Both the position numbers and the translations under genes were made by a program. 51,291 nt of DNA from Methylosinus sp. Ce-a6 (GTDB taxonomy: Bacteria > Pseudomonadota > Alphaproteobacteria > Rhizobiales > Beijerinckiaceae). Shown one piece after another: positions 42,098-51,291 of this stretch (positions are counted from its first letter, which is position 1; every line of letters starts with the position of its first letter). The notes beneath the pieces are model-generated. The model ran no database searches, was not told the DNA's origin, and was given only the letters and a program-made list of their open reading frames with translations. The stretch is taken from positions 1 through 51,291 of the forward strand of contig NZ_BGJX01000025.1 in assembly GCF_009811655.1 (NCBI RefSeq). The letters run 5' to 3'.

Positions 42098-43189
42098 ATG
42101 CGCTGGTCGCTCACTCTCGGGTCTTTCAAGGGCACGGCCGTCCGCATTCACATCACCTTCCTGCTGCTGCTCGCCTGGATCGGCTTTTCCGCCTATCGCG
42201 TCGGCGGCGCGCCAGCGGCGCGCGACAGCGTGATCTTCATCACGCTCATCTTCACCTGCGTCGTGCTGCATGAATTCGGGCACATATTGACGGCGCGACG
42301 CTTCGGCATCGTCTCGACGGAGGTCACGCTGCTGCCGATCGGCGGCGTCGCCAATCTCGACCATATGCCGGAAAAACCCTATCAGGAATTGCTCGTCGCG
42401 CTCGCGGGACCCGCGGTGAACGTCGTCATCGCCGCGATTTTGTTCATCGCGCTCGGCGCCTTCCAGCCGGAGACGCTGGCGCAGCTCGACGATCCGCATC
42501 TCAATGTCGTCGCCCGGCTCGCGGCCGCCAATCTGTTCCTGGCGCTGTTCAACATGATCCCCGCCTTCCCCATGGACGGCGGCCGCGTGCTGCGCGCGGC
42601 GCTCGCCATGTGGCTGCCGCGCGGGCAGGCGACGCGCATCGCCGCCTTCATCGGCCAAGGTTTCGCCTTCGCGCTCGGCTTCTTGGGCCTGTTCGGCAAT
42701 CCGGTGCTCGTGTTCATCGCCATATTCGTCTACATCGCCGCGAGCGGCGAGGCGCAGATGACCATGGCGAGCGAAGCCGCGCGCGGCCTTTCGGTCGCCG
42801 ACGCCATGGAGACGCGCATCGCCGCCATCCGCTGGGGCGCCGATCTCGCAGAGGCGGTCGAGACCCTGCTCGCCACATCGCAGGATCAGTTTCCGGTCGT
42901 CGCGGCGGACGGCCGTTTCATGGGGCTGCTCGACCGCGCCGACATCATCGACGCGCTGAAGGGCGACGATCGCGGCGCGCCGATCGCTCCCCATGTCCAG
43001 CGCGACGCGCCGACCGTGAGCGCCGCCGTGCCGCTCGACGAGACGATCGAGAAATTCGCCGGCGCCTCGGCCATGGGCGTGCTCGACGCCGAGGGAGGGC
43101 TCGTCGGCCTGCTGACGCGCCAGAGCATCGCCGAGATCATGCTCATCGCCAATCTGCGGCCGGACTGGCGGCTCGCGCGGCGCGGGTAG
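42098..43189 (+). CDS. Site-2 protease (M50) with two CBS domains
   Basis: A 363-residue intramembrane zinc metalloprotease. The zinc motif is HEFGH (58-62) in a transmembrane helix and the third ligand is D160 in NMIPAFPMDGG. About six helices cover residues 15-240. A pair of CBS domains follows (about 250-355), typically sensing adenine nucleotides. It is close to the Rip3/SpoIVFB-like group; its substrate (perhaps an anti-sigma factor or regulatory membrane protein) cannot be read from the window. It lies between ldtR and trpG, with 142 bp upstream and 206 bp downstream that show no gene. Confidence 0.93.
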   Translation: MRWSLTLGSFKGTAVRIHITFLLLLAWIGFSAYRVGGAPAARDSVIFITLIFTCVVLHEFGHILTARRFGIVSTEVTLLPIGGVANLDHMPEKPYQELLVALAGPAVNVVIAAILFIALGAFQPETLAQLDDPHLNVVARLAAANLFLALFNMIPAFPMDGGRVLRAALAMWLPRGQATRIAAFIGQGFAFALGFLGLFGNPVLVFIAIFVYIAASGEAQMTMASEAARGLSVADAMETRIAAIRWGADLAEAVETLLATSQDQFPVVAADGRFMGLLDRADIIDALKGDDRGAPIAPHVQRDAPTVSAAVPLDETIEKFAGASAMGVLDAEGGLVGLLTRQSIAEIMLIANLRPDWRLARRG

Positions 43190-43395
43190 AGAGCATGAAA
43201 GACCGCCGATCTGGTGAGCGACAAACCTCGCAAGTCCGCGCTTCCACCTCCCCATGGGCTTCCGCCTCCCCCTGGAAGGGAAAAGTGAATCATCGCCCCG
43301 GCCCTGCGGAGCGAATGAATTGACTCAACGGGCCGAAGAGCCGAAAAAATCCGCCAAGTGGAAGCCCGCCCCGCCGAGAACCGGACCCTGCGCGA

Positions 43396-44007
43396 ATGAC
43401 AAAAGTCACGCTCATCGATAATTACGACAGCTTCACCTTCAACCTCGTGCATTATTTCGGCTCGCTCGGGGCCGAGGTGACGGTGTGGCGAAACGATGCG
43501 GTCTCGGTCGCCGAGGTGCTCTCCGCGGGTCCTGAGGCCATCGTGCTCTCGCCCGGCCCCTGCACGCCCAAGGAAGCGGGAATCTGCCTCGATCTCATCG
43601 CTGCGGCCTGGGCGAATGTGCCGATCTTCGGCGTCTGCCTCGGCCATCAGTCCATCGGCCTCTCGTTCGGCGGCGATGTGATCCGCGCCCCCCTCCCCGT
43701 CCATGGCAAGATGGCGACGATCCTGCACCGGGGCGAGACGATCTTTCGCGGCATAGAGGGGCCGTTCCAGGCGACGCGCTATCACTCGCTGATCGTCGCG
43801 CGCGACACGCTGCCCGCCTGCCTGCGCGTCACCGCCGAGACGCCGGACGGGCTCATCATGGGCCTCTCGCATGAGAGCGCCCCCGTTCATGGCGTGCAAT
43901 TCCACCCCGAGAGCATCACTTCCGAGCACGGGCACAAGATTTTGCGCAATTTCCTCGATCTCGCGCAAGAGTGGAACGCGACGCGCCGCCCCGCCAAAGT
44001 CGCGTGA
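43396..44007 (+). CDS. trpG: Anthranilate synthase component II (glutaminase)
   Basis: A 203-residue class I amidotransferase delivering ammonia to TrpE; such proteins often also serve PabB in folate synthesis. [12 protein letters not shown] opens the fold, the nucleophile is in [10 protein letters not shown], and the His/Glu pair is in [20 protein letters not shown] and HGKMATI are further anchors. It heads the trpGDC-moaC-moeA unit. The ribosome-binding site is weak. An 85-bp gap with a GCGAGCC-type hairpin separates it from trpD. Confidence 0.95.
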   Translation: MTKVTLIDNYDSFTFNLVHYFGSLGAEVTVWRNDAVSVAEVLSAGPEAIVLSPGPCTPKEAGICLDLIAAAWANVPIFGVCLGHQSIGLSFGGDVIRAPLPVHGKMATILHRGETIFRGIEGPFQATRYHSLIVARDTLPACLRVTAETPDGLIMGLSHESAPVHGVQFHPESITSEHGHKILRNFLDLAQEWNATRRPAKVA

Positions 44008-44092
44008 GCCGAGCGAGCCCGAGGGCTCGCTGTCCGACCCCCGCCCTGGACCACGAGCCTTCCGGCGCATCCTTCAACCGAGACCTTCGGCG

Positions 44093-45124
44093 ATGACCGA
44101 CCTCAAGCCATTTCTCGCCGCCATCGCCACGGGCGCGGCGCTCTCCCGCGAGGAGGCGCGCGCGGCGATCTCGGTCGTGCTCGGGGGCGGCGCGACGCCG
44201 GCGCAGCTCGGCGCCTTGCTGATGGGCCTGCGCCAGCGCGGCGAGACCATCGACGAGATCGTCGGCGCGGCGCAAGCCATGCGCGCGGCGATGGCGCCGG
44301 TCGAGGGCGCGGCCGACGCCATCGACATCGTCGGCACGGGCGGCGACGGCGCCGGCACCTATAATGTCTCCACTCTGGCGGCGCTCATCGTCGCCGGCTG
44401 CGGCGTCCGCGTGGCGAAGCATGGCGGCCGGGCGGCGTCCTCGCGCTCCGGAGCGAGCGACGTTTTGGCGGAGCTCGGCGTCAAAGTCGGCGTCGCGCCC
44501 GAGCACGCGGCCTTCTGCCTCGCCGAGACAGGCGTCTGCTTCATGGCGGCGGCGACGCACCATCCGGCGATGCGCCACGCCGCGCCGATCCGCGCCGAGC
44601 TCGGCCTGCGCACCGTCTTCAACCTGCTCGGTCCCCTGTGCAATCCGGCGCGCGTGGAGAAGCAGCTGCTCGGCGTCTCATCGCGCGCGCTGCTCGAGCC
44701 GCTGGCGCGCGCGCTGGCCGAGCTCGGCTCCAAGCGCGTCTGGCTCGTCCATGGCGAGGATGGGCTCGACGAATTGACGACGACGACGGCCTCCCATGTC
44801 GTCGCGCTCGAAGACGGCGTCGTCAGAAGCTTCACGGTCTCGCCGGAGGACGCCGGCCTCGCGCGGGCGGCGCCGGAAGCGCTGATCGGCGGCGACCCGG
44901 CCCATAACGCCCGCGCCCTGCGGGCGGTTCTCGAGGGCGCGCGCGACGCCTATCGCGACATAGCGGTTCTCAACGCAGCGGCGGCGCTGGTGGTGGCCGA
45001 GGCGGCGGCGGACATTGGCGAGGGCGCCGAGCTCGCCGCGCGCGCGCTCGACAGCGGCGCCGCGCTCGCGAAGCTCGAGGCGCTCATTCGAGTCTCCAAT
45101 GCGCAAGCCGCGCCGACGCGGTGA
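44093..45124 (+). CDS. trpD: Anthranilate phosphoribosyltransferase
   Basis: A 343-residue enzyme joining anthranilate to PRPP, second step of tryptophan synthesis. The PRPP/Mg-binding signature is [17 protein letters not shown], followed by [22 protein letters not shown] and the [11 protein letters not shown] block. EDGLDELT is the second metal site. The start at 44093 matches the normal N-terminus; the frame is open farther upstream into trpG but that part is spurious. It is followed by trpC after a 98-bp gap. Confidence 0.97.
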   Translation: MTDLKPFLAAIATGAALSREEARAAISVVLGGGATPAQLGALLMGLRQRGETIDEIVGAAQAMRAAMAPVEGAADAIDIVGTGGDGAGTYNVSTLAALIVAGCGVRVAKHGGRAASSRSGASDVLAELGVKVGVAPEHAAFCLAETGVCFMAAATHHPAMRHAAPIRAELGLRTVFNLLGPLCNPARVEKQLLGVSSRALLEPLARALAELGSKRVWLVHGEDGLDELTTTTASHVVALEDGVVRSFTVSPEDAGLARAAPEALIGGDPAHNARALRAVLEGARDAYRDIAVLNAAAALVVAEAAADIGEGAELAARALDSGAALAKLEALIRVSNAQAAPTR

Positions 45125-45222
45125 AATCCCTGCGGCGCGGGGCCGCGCTGGCGGGAAAGACGTCGTGTCCTTCGTGACTTCGTGATAGAAATCCTCGACA
45201 AGCGCGAAGGACCCGAAGCGGC

Positions 45223-46047
45223 ATGACCGACATTCTGAACAAGATCGAAGCCTATAAGCGGACCGAGATCAACGACGCCAAGGTGCGCATGCCGCTGGCG
45301 ACGCTCGAGCGCAATGTGCGCGACCATGATCCGCCGCGCGGCTTCGTCCATGCGATCGAGGCAAAACTCGCCGAAGGCCGCATCGCGCTGATCGCGGAAA
45401 TCAAAAAAGCGAGCCCGTCAAAGGGCGTTCTGCGCCACGACTTCGACCCGGCGGCGCTGGCGCGCGCCTATGAGGCCGGCGGCGCCGCCTGTCTCTCCGT
45501 TTTGACCGACGGCCCCTCCTTCCAGGGCAGGCTCGAGGATCTCGAGGCCGCCCGCAAGGCGGCTCACCTGCCGGCGATTCGCAAGGATTTCCTCTACGAT
45601 CCGTACCAGGCGTTCGAGGCGCGGGCCTATGGCGCCGATTGCATTTTGATCATCATGGCCGCCGTATCGGACGACGAGGCGAAGATCCTCAACACGACAG
45701 CGCATGATCTGGGCATGGACGTGCTCGTCGAGGTCCATAACGAGAAAGAGCTCGACCGCGCGCTGGCGCTGGAGACGCGGCTCATCGGCGTGAACAATCG
45801 CGATCTGCATACATTCGACGTCTCTCTCGAGACGACCGAGCGTCTCGCCGAGAAAATTCCGAAGGACAAGATCATCGTCGCCGAGAGCGGCATCGCCAGC
45901 CACGAGGATTGTCTGCGGCTCGAGAAGGCGGGCGTCTATACTTTCCTCGTCGGCGAGAGCCTGGTGCGCAAGCAGGATGTGGCGACGGCGACGCGCGAGC
46001 TGCTGCATGGCTCGGCGAAGGGCGACCACAGGCGGGCGGGCGCGTAG
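45223..46047 (+). CDS. trpC: Indole-3-glycerol-phosphate synthase
   Basis: A 274-residue TIM-barrel enzyme that closes the indole ring in tryptophan synthesis. The N-terminal [12 protein letters not shown] helix, the catalytic Lys in [41 protein letters not shown] and IVAESGIAS are all in place. No PRAI (TrpF) domain is fused. AAGGA is about 11 bases from the ATG. moaC starts 2 bp after its stop, so the two are almost certainly co-translated. Confidence 0.97.
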   Translation: MTDILNKIEAYKRTEINDAKVRMPLATLERNVRDHDPPRGFVHAIEAKLAEGRIALIAEIKKASPSKGVLRHDFDPAALARAYEAGGAACLSVLTDGPSFQGRLEDLEAARKAAHLPAIRKDFLYDPYQAFEARAYGADCILIIMAAVSDDEAKILNTTAHDLGMDVLVEVHNEKELDRALALETRLIGVNNRDLHTFDVSLETTERLAEKIPKDKIIVAESGIASHEDCLRLEKAGVYTFLVGESLVRKQDVATATRELLHGSAKGDHRRAGA

Positions 46048-46049
46048 CA

Positions 46050-46536
46050 ATGGGATCGCTGACGCATCTTTCCAACAAGGGCGAAGCGCATATCGTCGAC
46101 GTCTCCGACAAGGCGGAGACGAAGCGCGTCGCCATCGCCCGCGGGCGCATAATGATGGATGCGGCGACTCTCGCTCTCGCAGTGGAGGGACAGGCGAAGA
46201 AGGGCGACGTTTTCGGCGTCGCGCGCGTCGCCGGCATCATGGCGGCGAAGAAGACGCATGAGCTCATTCCGCTCTGCCATCCTCTGCCCGTCACCAAAAT
46301 CGCCGTCGATCTCGAGGCGGACGCGAGCCTGCCGGGCGTGCGCGCGACGGCGGAAGTTTCAGTCACCGGCAAGACCGGCGTGGAAATGGAAGCGCTGACC
46401 GCGGTCGGCGTCGCCTTGTTGACGATCTACGACATGCTGAAGGCCGTCGATCGCGGCATGCGCATCGAGGGCGTCGAGCTCGTCGAAAAGCGCGGCGGAC
46501 GCTCCGGCCAATGGCGTCGCGACGAAATGGACCAAA

Positions 46537-46544
<8 letters not shown>
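46050..46544 (+). CDS. moaC: Cyclic pyranopterin monophosphate synthase
   Basis: A 164-residue molybdenum-cofactor enzyme acting after MoaA to form cyclic pyranopterin monophosphate from the 3',8-cyclised GTP intermediate. [18 protein letters not shown] is the usual start of the protein. [17 protein letters not shown] and [24 protein letters not shown] contain the conserved substrate-binding residues. Its end overlaps the moeA start by eight bases. The trpC-moaC-moeA order is typical of Rhizobiales and here carries pterin synthesis on the tryptophan transcript. Confidence 0.97.
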
Positions 46545-50413
<3,869 letters not shown>

Positions 50414-50507
50414 TGATCTTTGCGCCCAATCGCGCGACCCGATGGACATGATGCGCCGCGGATGGTCGATGAGCTTGTTCCTAGGATAGATCGCGCCTCA
50501 TTGCCCG

Positions 50508-50710
50508 TCAAAACGAGCGCCGTCGCACCGGCGCCTCGATCGACCGACACGCGCCGGCGCCCTTGTTGCCGTCGAGATTATCCATCACGACGATATAGCC
50601 GCGCGCGAGCGTCGGGACGAGGACCTGCTCGACATAGGCGTTGAACCGTTGACCCATTGATCGGATCGTCGAGAATGAGGTCGGCCGGAAAGACGCAGCC
50701 ATGCAGCCGC
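50508..50710 (-). pseudogene. IS630-family transposase remnant
   Basis: The minus strand encodes FNAYVEQVLVPTLARGYIVVMDNLDGNKGAG, the middle of an IS630-type DDE transposase including the second catalytic Asp in VVMDNL. It then stops early at 50508, before the DE motif. Upstream of FNAYVEQ the frame is lost: DLILDDPINGSTVQ, which resembles the preceding family segment, is in another frame. No terminal inverted repeats were recognised. This is a decayed fragment, next to gyrB and a penicillin-acylase fragment. Confidence 0.75.
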
Positions 50711-50730
50711 GCGGCGTCTCACCCCTCGCC

Positions 50731-51216
50731 TCATCGGAGGGAGGTAGGCTTCAGCATGATCGATCCTGTGAGATCTGCTCGGCGAAACGGGCTCGAGCGG
50801 CCTGCGACCCAATCGGACTGCTGGTCGGCGTAGTGGTCCGAAAGGAGTTGCCCGGACTGTCCCGCCGCCATTTGCATCAGCCCATCCGCTTCGCGCCCCG
50901 GCGCGACAACCATGCGCGCATTGGCGCCAGAACCCTTGCCGTTCTCGGCGAAATAGTACCGCACGCATTGCGGACATCCGGCCAGCCCCGTGCGCGGCAT
51001 CGTCAGAAAGGACGCCAGAACAGGCAAAGCATCGGCGAAGGGATGGGCCATCTCGACCCGGTTCACATCCCCCCAACGTATGTCGGCGACGGAGCGGCCT
51101 CCATGAGCTCGACTGAGGCGTTGCGCGCTTTTCGTCAACACAGACCGCAAGAAATGGCAGGGCGATCGGGTGAAGAAGTAGGTGACAAGACGCGTCTGAG
51201 CTGAATCTCTCGGCAT
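50731..51216 (-). pseudogene. C-terminal fragment of a penicillin-acylase-type hydrolase
   Basis: A 161-residue frame whose last 110 residues match the end of penicillin acylase/AHL acylase family enzymes: IRWGDVNRVEMAHPFADALP, GSGANARMVV and MAAGQSGQLLSDHYADQQSDWVAG. Those enzymes are 700-800 residues, with a signal peptide, a catalytic Ser at the start of the beta subunit and autoprocessing, none of which is present here. The first 25-30 residues are not family-like, so the gene was cut near 51150. It lies beside the IS630 remnant, which may have caused the break. Confidence 0.65.
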
Positions 51217-51244
51217 CCTCTGATTCGATCTTTGGGGGATTGCG

Positions 51245-51291
51245 ATGGACGCGAGCGGACGCGACTTCGAGGCTCTGGCCGAGACGACGGC
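51245..51291 (+). CDS. Possible start of a gene cut off by the window edge
   Basis: An ATG at 51245, seven bases after GGGGGA, opens a frame reading MDASGRDFEALAETTA up to the last base of the window. The codon use looks normal for this genome, but 16 residues are too few to identify or confirm a gene. Confidence 0.3.
   Translation, partial: MDASGRDFEALAETT

Noticed and set aside
43195..43323. 42-residue frame between the site-2 protease and trpG
   Set aside because: No ribosome-binding site, and the translation is Ser/Pro/Arg-rich without motifs; it looks like repeat-derived sequence.
50585..51076. 163-residue minus-strand frame across the end debris
   Set aside because: It overlaps both better-supported remnants in another frame and has no recognisable family motifs.

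Overview
This 51.3 kb window is GC-rich alphaproteobacterial chromosome. Gene content and neighbourhoods point to the Hyphomicrobiales (Rhizobiales): hom-glpX, ppiD-trpE, trpG-trpD-trpC-moaC-moeA, an LdtR-type MarR regulator beside a small membrane protein, a full CtrA box (TTAA-N7-TTAA), and many short palindromic intergenic repeats of the kind common in that order. Codon style and repeats would fit a Methylocystaceae-like organism, but no gene here proves a methylotroph. Most of the window is housekeeping. No rRNA, tRNA, CRISPR array, prophage or intact insertion sequence was recognised.

Layout. 1-3.2 kb: a minus-strand, translationally overlapped trio (split transketolase subunits plus a nucleotide-sugar epimerase/dehydratase), with a divergent, motif-degenerate CDP-alcohol phosphatidyltransferase-like membrane protein. 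4.4-6.6 kb: a membrane diguanylate cyclase, an SDR lacking its catalytic Tyr, and a possible tiny hydrophobic peptide. 6.7-11.6 kb: glutamine-dependent NAD synthetase, then purA with a downstream membrane protein. 12-14.5 kb: MarR, QueG-like 4Fe-4S/SCP2 protein and TetR genes in one orientation. 14.7-21.2 kb: a RecD/Dda-type helicase, uvrB, a decayed vapBC module and an Atm1-type ABC exporter. 21.3-25.9 kb: a LOG-type phosphoribohydrolase, then cysS and a three-gene cimA operon on the minus strand. 26.2-32.9 kb: hom, glpX, a MAPEG protein, a small lipoprotein, an RsmB-type rRNA methyltransferase, a DUF559 nuclease-like protein and guaA. 33-36.8 kb: a chemoreceptor, rhodanese, CHRD protein, a coiled-coil membrane protein and the stub of an ABC transporter ATPase. 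37-47.8 kb: ppiD, trpE, three inserted genes (membrane protein, ldtR-like, site-2 protease), then trpG-trpD-trpC-moaC-moeA closed by a strong terminator. 48-50.4 kb: gyrB. The last 0.9 kb is gene debris (IS630 and penicillin-acylase remnants).

Functional picture. Tryptophan, threonine/methionine/isoleucine (hom, cimA), purine (purA, guaA), NAD and molybdopterin synthesis dominate, together with DNA repair and topology (uvrB, gyrB, helicase). The less ordinary parts are the sugar-modifying split-transketolase trio, the MarR/TetR-bracketed 4Fe-4S/SCP2 gene, a roughly 430-bp low-GC patch inside cysS, a tandem palindromic repeat in front of guaA, and a two-part palindromic repeat element present at three loci. 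I did not find a clear undescribed multi-gene system; the trio is the best candidate.
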